Below, piece by piece: positions 53,618 through 63,971 of a DNA stretch of 64,000 nt. This stretch comes from a virus, in the IMG/VR virus record IMGVR_UViG_3300018065_000011, positions 248,001 to 312,000 of that record. One strand, 5' to 3'. Both the position numbers and the translations under genes were made by a program. Position 1 is the stretch's first letter. Every line of letters starts with the position of its first letter. The notes under the pieces are model-generated. The model ran no database searches, had not been told where the DNA came from, and was given only the letters and a program-made list of their open reading frames with translations.

Positions 53618-56506
53618 ATGCCTGCTCCAGATAGCATCATCGAGATGGCTGCACGCCTCCAGGTGGACGCCGCCAGCCTTCACCATGCGGCCAGAGCAGT
53701 CCACAAGTCGATGGGAGATGCCATCACGGGCAGCGTGGACCAGGGCATGAAGGCGAGTTACCGGCTGATCAAACGCGGACTTGAACGCGCTGCGTCGGCA
53801 TCAGACTTCGCCAAGAAGATGCTGGATGCTCGCAAGACGCGGAAAGAGCTTGTGGACTTTGCTGGGAAGGTGGGCGACTGGTTTGGGAAGGGGTACACGA
53901 AAGCACAAAAAGTGTTTTTCGATGAGGTTGACAAGTATCGGAAACGCAGCAGACGGAAGGAGCAAGAACACGAAGATCTGATGCACGATCGGCGCAGGCA
54001 AGCTGCGCAAGAGATCGAGAGCTTTCGTAAGAAGGAATTGGAAGAGCAGATCGAGACTTACGGCAGGGGAATGACCGGAGTGCTCGAAACCCTGAAGAGC
54101 GGGGAGCTAGCAGGGTTAGCGGGAATCGTCGGGGCCGCTGGACGAGCGGGAGTGACTAGGGGACGCGCGTGGCAGGCTGCGGGCGAAGCAGGGGACGCAG
54201 GCAAACTACAGAAGGCCATGGCGAAGTTGGGGAAAGGCATGGTAGCGGTGGGGAAAACACTTGCGGTAGTAGGCGCGACGGCTGGGGTCTTAGCTATAAT
54301 CGTGAAGCTCTTGGTGGAAATTGCAGATGGGGCTTCTATAGTCAAAAAGTCGTTTTTGGAGATGGGTGGCGCAGTCGCCATGGGACGGACTTCGGTGGCG
54401 GCTTTGGATAGACAGATGGAGGCTTTCTACAAAACTGTGTACGAAGGCGACTTCAAGACACACTGGAGTCTCGTCAAGGATGAGATGATCGGTGTCACAA
54501 AGGCCATGGCGGATGCCGGGATGCACATGGCACGGCTGAGGGCGCAAACGAAGGCGGGCGCCAGTGTCATGGGAACCCTCAAGGACAACATCGGGTTCGC
54601 AGTGACCTACGCCACCATGTTTGGCAAGCAGATCGATGAGGTTGGGCGTGACATGGCGACGCTCTCCTTTGAGACCGGCCTTTCTATGGAAACGATCGCG
54701 CACGGGATGGCGGAGATCTCAGAGATCACGAGAGTTGCGGGATTCGACGCCAAGCGGTTCTACGGGACCGTTCTGGAAGTCACCAGTGGCATGGGCATCT
54801 ACAGCCGGCGTGTGGAAGAAGCCGCGGGGATGTTGAAAACGCTCAGCCATATTCTGGGAGAAACGGTGGGTGCGGATTTCCTCAAAGGAATCGAGCGCAG
54901 CTTCAAGGACATGCCTATCACGCAGCGGATCCAGTTTGTTGCGATGGCGGGCACCGAGAACGTTATGCGGCTCATGAAGGACGCCGCGGAAAGGCAAGGA
55001 CGGGCTGTAGAGGAAACCTTGGCTGACATGGTCGGACAAGAGGACAAACGAGCATTGGCAATCGTGAAGGCATTTGGCGGAAGCGCGGACAAGGTGGCGG
55101 AAGCAATTGAAGGCATGACGAAAGAAGAGTACCGAGCGGCTGAGGCAAAGGCGCTTCGCGTCGGGGGTCCTGGCACGGCAGAGCTTCTCAAAGAGCTGAC
55201 TCGTCTCCGCAGGTTGCAAGAAGGCGCTGTGGATGAGCGCAAGACTACTTTGGCACTGCAAGACTGGCCAGCCACGCACAAATTGTTGGGGCAACTGTTT
55301 GCGGCCATGCGGCCATTGGGGGGCATCGAAAAGAACATCGATAGGCTGAATGACATAGAGGCCCTAGCCTCGGAGGCTGGCTGGAGCATGTCGGTCGAAC
55401 AGTTGCATACACTGCAAGATTTGGTGGGCCGGTCGCAAGCAGGCTGGAAAGACTTGGAGAACGCGACGGGAAAGGTCAGAAAACAACTGGCAGAGCAGTA
55501 TGGGTTGACCGTGAAAGATGGGAAGTTGCAGGAGAAGGGCTCAGGCAAACTTGTGGAGTCGTTTACGGATTTTTTGATTGCGACTGCGACTCTTGAGAAG
55601 GATACGAAGAAGCAGACAGATCTTCTCACCGACCAGGCCAACCTTGCTAAGGGAATACGCGACAAAACCGAGGGGATGTCAAAAGATATTGAGAATCTCA
55701 AGGACGAACTCATCGAGAAGATCCAGATTGACCTGCACGATCTGGTTACGACGATACCCGGTAAAATTGAGGATCTGATAGATGCCATAGATAGCATTAC
55801 AGGAAAGAAAGGAACGGCTAAGGGGGATACAGGTGAAGAGTATCAAACGGCATCTACTGTCGGGGCGGCTCTTAAAAAGGGGACGGAAGGGACGTGGGTG
55901 CAGCCTGTAATTGAGGCCCTTGGCACGGGAGAGTTTGCTGTTGGTCAGACGACCGAACAGGCGGTTCAGGCGGGGTTGCGTTCTGCCTTCGAGGCATGGG
56001 CGTTGAGGCCAACACGAGGGACTGAGGAAGAAAAGAGACAAAAAAGAGTCGAGTGGATCACAGGGGAGACAATCTCGGAGGACCCCGCATATTTGCGGAT
56101 GTTGGAGAAATTGAGGGGAGCTGGGATGTCTGAGGAAATGATTAAGCAACGAAGTGCCGTGGCCATTGACTTGGCTGATTTAGCTAAGGAACAATTGTTG
56201 GCAGAACATCCTGGCGCAGGGCCCTTTGTCGTAGGCGGCACCATGGCAGGCGCAATGGCTCCGGTACTGTTATATGGGCGCGAGGCTGGCTTTACTGGTC
56301 CTGAGCAGCCGGCGGGGGATTTTGTTGTTACCGATCGAGGTGATGTCATCAAGGCAGACCCGAGAGACACCATCGTGGGGTTCCGCGGTAGAGCAGGCGG
56401 TCCGGGCGCTGGGGCCGTGTACGTCAACATCTATGGAGGCGATCGGCGTGAGGTTTACGAGACCGTGCGCCAGGCTCTCCGTGTCGCGAGGGTGGCTACT
56501 GCGTAA
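53618..56506 (+). CDS. Tape measure protein
   Basis: 962 residues, one of the longest helical proteins here, as expected for the protein that sets tail length. It has long coiled-coil stretches (KVFFDEVDKYRKRSRRKEQE; QEIESFRKKELEEQIETYGR), a membrane-like segment at about 207-235 (VAVGKTLAVVGATAGVLAII) and a second hydrophobic segment near residue 875 (VVGGTMAGAMAPVLLYG), which could insert into the host membrane on DNA ejection. The order tube, chaperones, tape measure, baseplate supports the call. The stop overlaps the next ATG (TAATG). Confidence 0.8.
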   Translation: MPAPDSIIEMAARLQVDAASLHHAARAVHKSMGDAITGSVDQGMKASYRLIKRGLERAASASDFAKKMLDARKTRKELVDFAGKVGDWFGKGYTKAQKVFFDEVDKYRKRSRRKEQEHEDLMHDRRRQAAQEIESFRKKELEEQIETYGRGMTGVLETLKSGELAGLAGIVGAAGRAGVTRGRAWQAAGEAGDAGKLQKAMAKLGKGMVAVGKTLAVVGATAGVLAIIVKLLVEIADGASIVKKSFLEMGGAVAMGRTSVAALDRQMEAFYKTVYEGDFKTHWSLVKDEMIGVTKAMADAGMHMARLRAQTKAGASVMGTLKDNIGFAVTYATMFGKQIDEVGRDMATLSFETGLSMETIAHGMAEISEITRVAGFDAKRFYGTVLEVTSGMGIYSRRVEEAAGMLKTLSHILGETVGADFLKGIERSFKDMPITQRIQFVAMAGTENVMRLMKDAAERQGRAVEETLADMVGQEDKRALAIVKAFGGSADKVAEAIEGMTKEEYRAAEAKALRVGGPGTAELLKELTRLRRLQEGAVDERKTTLALQDWPATHKLLGQLFAAMRPLGGIEKNIDRLNDIEALASEAGWSMSVEQLHTLQDLVGRSQAGWKDLENATGKVRKQLAEQYGLTVKDGKLQEKGSGKLVESFTDFLIATATLEKDTKKQTDLLTDQANLAKGIRDKTEGMSKDIENLKDELIEKIQIDLHDLVTTIPGKIEDLIDAIDSITGKKGTAKGDTGEEYQTASTVGAALKKGTEGTWVQPVIEALGTGEFAVGQTTEQAVQAGLRSAFEAWALRPTRGTEEEKRQKRVEWITGETISEDPAYLRMLEKLRGAGMSEEMIKQRSAVAIDLADLAKEQLLAEHPGAGPFVVGGTMAGAMAPVLLYGREAGFTGPEQPAGDFVVTDRGDVIKADPRDTIVGFRGRAGGPGAGAVYVNIYGGDRREVYETVRQALRVARVATA

Positions 56507-57255
56507 TGCCTGGCCCGATTCCCATCGTCCCCTCTGCGTTTGAGACTCATCGAGATGGTGAGCTTGGCCTCGGTAAGCGGCCTGTGGTGTTTGACATCCT
56601 CGCGTCCGATCGCGAAACGAGTCTGTTGCCCGATGACATCAAACTCGTGCTGCATGTGAATCCGCGCACGATGCGGTTGAATTACCAGAAGTTGATCACT
56701 CGCCAGCAGACGCTTGGAGGGTTTGTCGAATTCCATTGGGGCGATGCGCTGGAGGACATCAATTTCGAGATGGCTACTGGTGCGTTCGTTCGCCTCTACA
56801 GCGGCCTATCGAACATAACGAGCAGCCCAGGAGGACCGGGTCGGAGAGAGTCGATTGCGTATGACCGCTTCCTCGACATCCTGGCTCTCTTCCATTCGAA
56901 TGGAGCCGTCTACGACATCAACGGGAACATTGCCCTTCAGGGTTACCTCCAGGTGACGTTCGATGGGGGCATTTACATCGGTTGGTTTGACACGGATTTC
57001 ACGCTCACTGAGAGCGCTGATTCTCCGTACCAATTCACGCTCACTTCGCGCTTCATCATCGACCGGGAGGAGCTACAGCTTCGTTCCACCATCCTCAACC
57101 CTGTTACGGACACCATCATTGCTGCGACGGGCGCTTCTCAAGCAAACCAGCCTATTGGTGGTCTGGATGCCAACCAAGTTTTTGGTGAGGTTGGTGCTGA
57201 CCCAAATACCGGCGAAGTGGGAATCCGGCGTCGCTCCGGGTTCACGTCGTTCTAG
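56506..57255 (+). CDS. Baseplate protein, paralogue of next gene (first copy)
   Basis: 249 residues. Residues 50-120 (VLHVNPRTMRLNYQKLITRQ, GGFVEFHWGDALEDINFEMA) align with residues 155-215 of the next protein (LLINPMAFSIVRQKKQQYSD), and residues 125-190 (ILALFHSNGAVYDINGNIAL, GGIYIGWFDTDFTLTES) with its later part. The two resemble the paired tail-hub or distal-tail baseplate proteins of large phages. No lysozyme or fibre motifs. Confidence 0.7.
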   Translation: MPGPIPIVPSAFETHRDGELGLGKRPVVFDILASDRETSLLPDDIKLVLHVNPRTMRLNYQKLITRQQTLGGFVEFHWGDALEDINFEMATGAFVRLYSGLSNITSSPGGPGRRESIAYDRFLDILALFHSNGAVYDINGNIALQGYLQVTFDGGIYIGWFDTDFTLTESADSPYQFTLTSRFIIDREELQLRSTILNPVTDTIIAATGASQANQPIGGLDANQVFGEVGADPNTGEVGIRRRSGFTSF

Positions 57256-57257
57256 TC

Positions 57258-58424
57258 ATGGCACGGACACCACCCCCTGCGTTGTTGTACCAACCACTTC
57301 CGGCCGGGCCGGGTTGGAAACGCACGTATGAGATCCAGGCGAATGTCCCGATCGATGGGTCCAGGGGCATTCTTCGCGATTCATCCGTTGGCTCTCCCTT
57401 CACGCTCAGTGTGATTCCTCCGCCTCTTCTCATGGACGCGATGAACCGCGAGCGGAAGGAGCCCATCGATGTCATCAGTGCCTCGTTGCGGGTCAACGAC
57501 GACTTCACGGCTTTCCAGGAGAAGATCACCGAGTTTCGTAGCAACGGGATTGTCACGAAGTCGAATGTGCAACAGACTCGGCTGGAAACTCTGGTGGGGA
57601 ACAACGGCATCTTCTTTGATCCGCAAACTGGCCAGACGAACCAGGCTAACGTGTTGGGGATTGCGGATGTCACCCAAGCTCTGAGTGTCATCTCACAGCT
57701 TAACGCATTGCTGGCAACGCCGCCTCTCACGCTGTTGATCAATCCCATGGCCTTCTCGATTGTGCGGCAGAAGAAGCAGCAGTATTCAGACCGCAATCGG
57801 AGTGGGTACATTTTCATGGCTTGGGGTGAGGAGCAGGTACGTCTCAACGTGTCTGGTCGGATCGGAGCTTACTACGCTGGAACACGGTACTTCGATGGAG
57901 ACTCTCCCCAGAATTTCCAGGGGCATGGTGGCCCGTCGCGGGGGCGGATTTCCACGACCACATCGCCATCGGGAAATCAGTTTGCCACGATGCGCGATTC
58001 GGCGTCGTACCAGAACCTCATGAGCTTGCTGACGCTGTTTCGGAACAACGGTTACATTTACGATCTCGTTGGCGAGAGTGAGGCGCACTGGTGGATCGGA
58101 ATGATTGCGATTTCGTATGACCAGTGGACGTATGCCGGGCACTTCGAAAACTTCAGCTTTACGCACCAAGAGACCACTATGCGGGGAGGAATCGAATTCA
58201 CGTTTGACTTCGTAGCCTCCTTCGTATTCGACAACGCTCAGCGAAACTTCCAGGTGCTTCCGATCCGGGCACCGACGCCGAGCCCGAGCGATCCTTTGTG
58301 GTCTGATCCGACTAAAAGACCGCTTCCTATCGGGACCACACGAGGTCGCTTACAGCCGGCCCCACGGCTCAACCCTCCCCTCTCACCCGTGGCCGATCCG
58401 CTTCGCGCACCGCTTCTGAGGTAG
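57258..58424 (+). CDS. Baseplate protein, paralogue of previous gene (second copy)
   Basis: 388 residues, ATG three bases after the previous stop. An N-terminal domain (1-150) is added to the shared core (LLINPMAFSIVRQKKQQYSD, GYIFMAWGEEQVRLNVSGR, LLTLFRNNGYIYDLV, FENFSFTHQETTMRGGIEFT). A Pro-rich tail closes it. Probable ring or adaptor component around the central hub. Confidence 0.7.
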   Translation: MARTPPPALLYQPLPAGPGWKRTYEIQANVPIDGSRGILRDSSVGSPFTLSVIPPPLLMDAMNRERKEPIDVISASLRVNDDFTAFQEKITEFRSNGIVTKSNVQQTRLETLVGNNGIFFDPQTGQTNQANVLGIADVTQALSVISQLNALLATPPLTLLINPMAFSIVRQKKQQYSDRNRSGYIFMAWGEEQVRLNVSGRIGAYYAGTRYFDGDSPQNFQGHGGPSRGRISTTTSPSGNQFATMRDSASYQNLMSLLTLFRNNGYIYDLVGESEAHWWIGMIAISYDQWTYAGHFENFSFTHQETTMRGGIEFTFDFVASFVFDNAQRNFQVLPIRAPTPSPSDPLWSDPTKRPLPIGTTRGRLQPAPRLNPPLSPVADPLRAPLLR

Positions 58425-58427
58425 TGG

Positions 58428-61400
58428 ATGCCTAATCTTCTCGATCGTCCTTATGCAGGCAACTTCCAGCCCAACGCACGTCGGGTTGTGAAGTACACGC
58501 CTGATGCGTTGGTCTACGTCAACGGGGATCTCTCTATCCCAGGTTGTCCCAAGTGCAATGGACGAATCAACATCCAGCGGTTCGTGAAATCGGTTTCGGT
58601 CGAGGCCGGGGTGCATGCGGGAGCGGCCAGCGGCTCGATTCAGCTTGCGGTTCCCGTCATCTGGGGGGACCAGCTATTTCGAGAAGGCCGGATGCTGCTT
58701 CAGCCTGGGTTGGAAGTCCATATTTACATGCGCGGCTATTTTCCGGTGCAGGGTCAGTTTGCACATCTGGATACGGCAGATGCCGTGGGGCAGACGGGGC
58801 TGAATCAGGGAAACTTCGATAATTTCCCGACCTACCCCTACTACCATGTGTTCCATGGCGTTGTTACGTCGGCGGATTACAGCTACTCGGATGGTTTCTA
58901 TTCGGCATCACTCCAACTCGCGTCGATGTTGCACTTTTGGCAATTCCACAACATTGCCACGAACGCTGCGTTGGTGGCCGTCAAGCCAGATGGTACGAGA
59001 GCGCAGCCAAACATCTGGGGGAACATTTACACCAACATGCACCCCTATGCGATTATCTACGATCTCTATCGGTCGATAATCGGAGCACCGGGAGGCATCG
59101 AGGGGATAGCCCGTCTTGACACATACAGGACCAACCTCAACGCAACAATCACGACTAGAGACGGCCAGGATCGCTTGATCTACTCGATGATGCAGTTGTA
59201 TTGGGAGGAGCGGTTTCGTACGTCGATTCAAAGCCTGCGCATGTATGGGGTGAACGGGAAGCTATACAACGCAGTGCAGCAGGCGTACATCGGACGGCGA
59301 AACAGCACCAAGCTCAACAAGTTACTGCAACACAACCAGCATCTCGATCTCGATGCGCAGTCGAATGCGAAGGATCCCTTCTCTCGGAGCTTCGCAGTCG
59401 CCAAGGCTATTGGTCTTGAGGGAGCGGGTCTGGATGTCACATTTGCCCCGAGCATGGGGACAGAAGGAGCGTCAGACGAGAAGGAACCGCTCGACTTTAA
59501 CATGACTTCGATCTTTGCGTTCACCTTATCGCCAGGATCGGCCAATCTCAACGTTTTCAACACGTCGTACATGCCCAAGCTCACCATCGCCCAACAGGTT
59601 TGTGAGGCGACGGGTTTCGAGTTTTACCAGGACGTGGACGGCGACTTGGTGTTCAAGCCGCCCTTCTACAACCTGGACACGCGATCGAGTCGGGTCTATC
59701 GGTTGGAGGACATCGACATCATCAGCTTCTCTGTTCAGGAGAAGGAACCGCAGGCTACCTACTGCACCGTGAAGTCCGGGTTGATCAACAGCTTGAACAC
59801 GGGTAGCGATCCGTCTGTTGGAAACAGAGGTACGTTTATCGATTGGCGGCTCGTCTGCAAGTACGGATGGCGTCCCGCTGACATGGAGATCACGTATTTC
59901 TCTAATCCCAAGTCATTGTTCTTCGTTGCGCAGCATCGGCTGGATATTCTCAACATCGACATTCACTCAGCGCAAGTGACCATTCCTTTGCGTCCCGAGA
60001 TGCGGCCGGGGTATCCAGTCTACATCCCATCGCTGGATTGCTTCTACTACATCACGGCACTGAGCCACCAGTTTTCGTTCGGCAGCGCGTGCCAAACATC
60101 GCTGACGTTGACGGCACGGAGGGCGAAGGTCTTTGCTCCCGGCCTTCCAGGGCCGCTGCAAGAGGGTGAAAACGCCATCGATCGGATCAAGTTGGATGAG
60201 CCGTGGCTGCCCGAGCGTCCTCTGGAGATCATGGACAATGGCATACCGCGTTGGGCTGGGTTTCCCAATCTGGTCATGGCGCTGGATCCTCTCAAGCTCA
60301 ACCCCAAGCAGTTTGCGTTGCGGGCAGGGTTGGAGGATCTGGGGACTGAGATTCTGGGCGAGGGCAAGGTCGAGTTGCTTTTCAACATCATCAATCAGCA
60401 AGTCAAGACGACAGGCGAGGGAGCGGGGGTTTTTGCCTTGGCTGCTCCGCGAGAGGATGATGCTTCATCGCCCACCGAGCACACACGGTATGTGTTGCGT
60501 CGTTCCGGCAACCCCGAGGATGACATCGAGTTTTCGCTGGCCGAATTGCGTGAGGACTACGCTTCTTTCGACGCTGCTCGGACAGAGATTCAGAAACGAC
60601 GGGGACAGGTCGCACGTCTGCGGGATGACCTGCGCCTGACGGCGAGCGGCGGCGAGCCAGGGCTTGCTCAGGAAGGGACTCTCTCACGAAGAACGGGCGG
60701 GGCTGACGCGATAGAAGCCCGGTTGAACGAAGCGACTGCCTCCCTGCGCCGCGCCACGGAGTTGTTCGCCACGGGCGTGACTGACTTCTCGGCCAATGGC
60801 GACAAGACCATCAATTCACTGGTTTTGATTGTCCAGTCTCTTCAGAACAACGATGTGATACGGCGCTCGTTTGGCGGGATGCCAGACGCGTCAACAACGA
60901 TGACATGGCTGGACATCATAGCGGACACCAAGGCCAACATGAATCCCGGCATGTCGTTGCCTGGCTACTATCGGTTCTACTCTGCTTCTCATCCTAGTCC
61001 CGAGATGCAGGGCCAGGCGACCCTGACTTTCACGGAAGGGTCAGCAGATGACTTGTTTGTGTATCAGGATGAGACGTTGTCCGAGCCTGCCGAGACTTCG
61101 GGCGGAGAGGTAAAAAAACCTGTTGAGCCCGAGCCCGCGCCTCCCGAGGAAGTCCCTGATGATCTCAAGGTTACGGAGGATGGCCGCGTAAGGCGAAAGC
61201 AACCTGGAAGCCATATCGGTTGGTTTGACGACTACACGAGAGGAAAAGCGGGCAAGCAGGAATTCGAGGATGTGGCACGACGGGCGCAAGCTCTTGGTGT
61301 TCCAGAGTCCTACATTCGCTACATGCGTGTCCAGGTAGCGCGCGAGACAGGCAACACTTGGAACACGGGGGTGGTTGCGCTCAGGTCAGGAGGCACGGCG

Positions 61401-63971
61401 AGAAGAGACTACAACAAGCGAAAGAAACGAGGCGCGTTCTCTGATCAGACGGCTCCCGATGACCATTACACGATGGGGGCGTCGGGATGGTTTCAGCTTC
61501 TTCCCCCGACAGGCATGGCTACTTTCGAGGGGACGGATTGTGAAAACCACGATCCCTATGTGTTGTTTGATCCCGACTATGCAATGGCTGCGAATTTGTC
61601 GAACATGCGTGCTCGTCAGAGAGTCATGAGTGGTCGGGTACACCAGCTTCCCCCGGACGAGCGCACTTGGTCAGCGATTGCTCGGTCTCAGCATAACCTC
61701 TGGTCTATCAATCCTCATTCGACAGCCCCAACCCATTACGTGAACAATGGTGGCAGTTTCGCGACTAACTTACTCCGGCGGGGGGAGATGGTGACGTCAG
61801 CGCAACAAACCGATGCGCGTCTGAGAAAGTGGGCTGCGGTGGTGGGTGAAGATGAGAGCTTTCTGTTTGAGAGCGGACCGCCTTCGCGGTCGTCCTGGGG
61901 TTATCCGGCCGGCAACGTAGACAGTCGCGGTCGCCCTGCTTTCAATCCGTGTGCTTTCGCCGCCGCTTTGAAAGAGCTACGGGCACAGGAGGAGGGGGAG
62001 GCTACACAGAATCAGCTTGAGCCCCCAACACCGCAGCCTTCGAAGGGTCTCGTAGCGCAGAACGATCCTTCGCGGATAGTAGTGGCTCCGGCTAAGCTGA
62101 GCGGTGCTGCCCGGAAAGTCCAAGGTTTTATAAAGGGTGTGCTGCCGCTCGGTTCGCGGGCTGTCGAGGCAGCGCTGGGTGATGTGACCCCTACGCGCGG
62201 TATCAAGGTGCTGGTGAACAACTCTGGTCAGACCAAAGTTGTCGATACCTCGCAGATTCAACGACTGACTTTCACTCGCTCCGAGGTTAACAAGAGTATC
62301 ACTGTTGAGGGCCTCGCCAACGAACAGGGGATCTACGGACCGGCTGACTTCGAAGCCTTCCTGACCAAGAATCTCACGCGTCGGCTCCAAGAGGAAAGCA
62401 ACCCGAAGATCGAAGGGATGGACAGCACGCCCAACGATTTCCTCAAAGAGAGTTACGATCAGATACGGAACGATCTTCTGGAGGGCGCCGGGCAAGATTT
62501 CCGCGACTTCCCAGAGGCCAAGAGCTATCCCGTCTACTTCTCGATCGGAGACCAACTGGCGTCTCCCGATACGGAATACGTGATCGATGACTTTGAGGTT
62601 GTCCGTCTGCCTACGTTCGAAGATGCGGCGTTCACGAACGAGATCTTGTTGCACGATCCGTATGATACGTCTGTCGACTTTGAGACGCTGGATGATCAAG
62701 GTCAGTCGGCCGCGGGGCTTACGCTGAAAAAACTCGGGCAAGTGCCTCCCTTCCAGGGAGTCACGCTCGATGTGATCGTAGAAAAAGTCATTACTGCTTA
62801 CGTCAGCACGATCGTCACGACGGTTGTAAGAGACTTCACCACGGCTCGGGACAGAGCTGGCTTCGTGGAAGGGAAACGTCCGTTCGGCTTCAGCGACCGG
62901 ATGGCGATCATTACTGATGGTTTCAGCAACATCGCATTGACGGTTACGGGTGTCGAGTTTGACATCAAGGCTCAGCGTTCGGAGGCTCGCGCGCTTCGGG
63001 CAGCCAAGCGCAATCATGGGATCTACACGCCTGTGTTTCCGGTCTCTGATTCGGGCGGCTACGAACACATTGGTGCGTTTCGGTACGGCCGAGGGCTAGA
63101 GATCGATCCGGGCGGCAACTTCGAAGTGATCAACACTGGTCTCGATCCCTTCAGGAATGTTGACGCACAGGCGGCAGAGGATTTTCTAAACGCACTGACG
63201 AGCATCAAGGGTGTTCGGCCGCCCAAGGAGGGGGAAGAGGCGAAGCCGGGGCGCGAGGCTTTCCTTGCGGAAGAAATCCGTCGTCTGACTGAGGAGCAAC
63301 GGGATGTGTTGTTGGGAGTGGCGGGCGGCACGAGGGACATCGATCAGTCCACTCTGGAAAGCCTGACCATGGCGGACATCCACAGAGTTGCGCAAACGCG
63401 ACTAGCCTTGCAGGAGCTACAGAAGACCAATCCCGATGCTGTGCGCCAACTGGAAGAGGCCAACGACATGGAGCAGGGCACACTGCTCATCCGCAGCGCA
63501 CGACCGAACATTTTTGAGACCAAGTTTGCCAATTACCCCGCGAACCAGCTTCAAGAGGGGGTCCTCAAGACCACGGTGATGAACGCCGCCTACAACCTTG
63601 CTGACCTGGAACCGCACATGCAGCAAAACGCCCACCAAGGCTGTGTCTGCCGGGGGAATGCTTCACAACTAGTGCTTCCTGCGTTTGGAAGGGATGACTT
63701 CGTGGCTATCGATGGGATCGATTCCAAAAGGGATCCGGCAACCGCTTCGTTGTCGGAGCAGATTCTACAGTCGCTACCAGACTATGTTGCCCAGAGGCAG
63801 GCGCTCCGCGGTCAGCAGCTTGACACAAGGCCGCCTAGTCTGAGCGATGCTTTCAACAAGGTCAGGGATATCCGTAACCTGATCGCCGGCACGGGAGAAC
63901 AACTGGCTGAGGCGGGCGAACAACTGACGGAGGTAGGTGGGCAGGTAGGCAGCCTGTTTGGGAGTGATTGA
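58428..63971 (+). CDS. Giant baseplate hub protein with embedded lysozyme-like domain
   Basis: 1847 residues. The N-terminal third has hub features: CPKCNGRINIQRFVKSVSVEA with GSIQLAVP, VHIYMRGYFPVQG, LTIAQQVCEATGFEFYQDVD and PGYPVYIPSLDCFYYITALS, as in gp27/gp44-type central hubs. Residues about 960-1110 resemble a lytic transglycosylase: VARETGNTW with a likely catalytic Glu, MGASGWFQLLPPTG and AMAANLSNM. The last 700 residues contain further domains and a Cys pair (GCVCRGN). It would puncture and locally digest the peptidoglycan. It is unusually large, fusing hub and enzyme. The stop overlaps the next ATG. Confidence 0.75.
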   Translation: MPNLLDRPYAGNFQPNARRVVKYTPDALVYVNGDLSIPGCPKCNGRINIQRFVKSVSVEAGVHAGAASGSIQLAVPVIWGDQLFREGRMLLQPGLEVHIYMRGYFPVQGQFAHLDTADAVGQTGLNQGNFDNFPTYPYYHVFHGVVTSADYSYSDGFYSASLQLASMLHFWQFHNIATNAALVAVKPDGTRAQPNIWGNIYTNMHPYAIIYDLYRSIIGAPGGIEGIARLDTYRTNLNATITTRDGQDRLIYSMMQLYWEERFRTSIQSLRMYGVNGKLYNAVQQAYIGRRNSTKLNKLLQHNQHLDLDAQSNAKDPFSRSFAVAKAIGLEGAGLDVTFAPSMGTEGASDEKEPLDFNMTSIFAFTLSPGSANLNVFNTSYMPKLTIAQQVCEATGFEFYQDVDGDLVFKPPFYNLDTRSSRVYRLEDIDIISFSVQEKEPQATYCTVKSGLINSLNTGSDPSVGNRGTFIDWRLVCKYGWRPADMEITYFSNPKSLFFVAQHRLDILNIDIHSAQVTIPLRPEMRPGYPVYIPSLDCFYYITALSHQFSFGSACQTSLTLTARRAKVFAPGLPGPLQEGENAIDRIKLDEPWLPERPLEIMDNGIPRWAGFPNLVMALDPLKLNPKQFALRAGLEDLGTEILGEGKVELLFNIINQQVKTTGEGAGVFALAAPREDDASSPTEHTRYVLRRSGNPEDDIEFSLAELREDYASFDAARTEIQKRRGQVARLRDDLRLTASGGEPGLAQEGTLSRRTGGADAIEARLNEATASLRRATELFATGVTDFSANGDKTINSLVLIVQSLQNNDVIRRSFGGMPDASTTMTWLDIIADTKANMNPGMSLPGYYRFYSASHPSPEMQGQATLTFTEGSADDLFVYQDETLSEPAETSGGEVKKPVEPEPAPPEEVPDDLKVTEDGRVRRKQPGSHIGWFDDYTRGKAGKQEFEDVARRAQALGVPESYIRYMRVQVARETGNTWNTGVVALRSGGTARRDYNKRKKRGAFSDQTAPDDHYTMGASGWFQLLPPTGMATFEGTDCENHDPYVLFDPDYAMAANLSNMRARQRVMSGRVHQLPPDERTWSAIARSQHNLWSINPHSTAPTHYVNNGGSFATNLLRRGEMVTSAQQTDARLRKWAAVVGEDESFLFESGPPSRSSWGYPAGNVDSRGRPAFNPCAFAAALKELRAQEEGEATQNQLEPPTPQPSKGLVAQNDPSRIVVAPAKLSGAARKVQGFIKGVLPLGSRAVEAALGDVTPTRGIKVLVNNSGQTKVVDTSQIQRLTFTRSEVNKSITVEGLANEQGIYGPADFEAFLTKNLTRRLQEESNPKIEGMDSTPNDFLKESYDQIRNDLLEGAGQDFRDFPEAKSYPVYFSIGDQLASPDTEYVIDDFEVVRLPTFEDAAFTNEILLHDPYDTSVDFETLDDQGQSAAGLTLKKLGQVPPFQGVTLDVIVEKVITAYVSTIVTTVVRDFTTARDRAGFVEGKRPFGFSDRMAIITDGFSNIALTVTGVEFDIKAQRSEARALRAAKRNHGIYTPVFPVSDSGGYEHIGAFRYGRGLEIDPGGNFEVINTGLDPFRNVDAQAAEDFLNALTSIKGVRPPKEGEEAKPGREAFLAEEIRRLTEEQRDVLLGVAGGTRDIDQSTLESLTMADIHRVAQTRLALQELQKTNPDAVRQLEEANDMEQGTLLIRSARPNIFETKFANYPANQLQEGVLKTTVMNAAYNLADLEPHMQQNAHQGCVCRGNASQLVLPAFGRDDFVAIDGIDSKRDPATASLSEQILQSLPDYVAQRQALRGQQLDTRPPSLSDAFNKVRDIRNLIAGTGEQLAEAGEQLTEVGGQVGSLFGSD

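Noticed and set aside
61977-63068. Minus-strand open frame of 363 codons opposite the hub gene
   Set aside because: Antisense to a continuous coding frame; Arg/His-rich with no recognisable fold.
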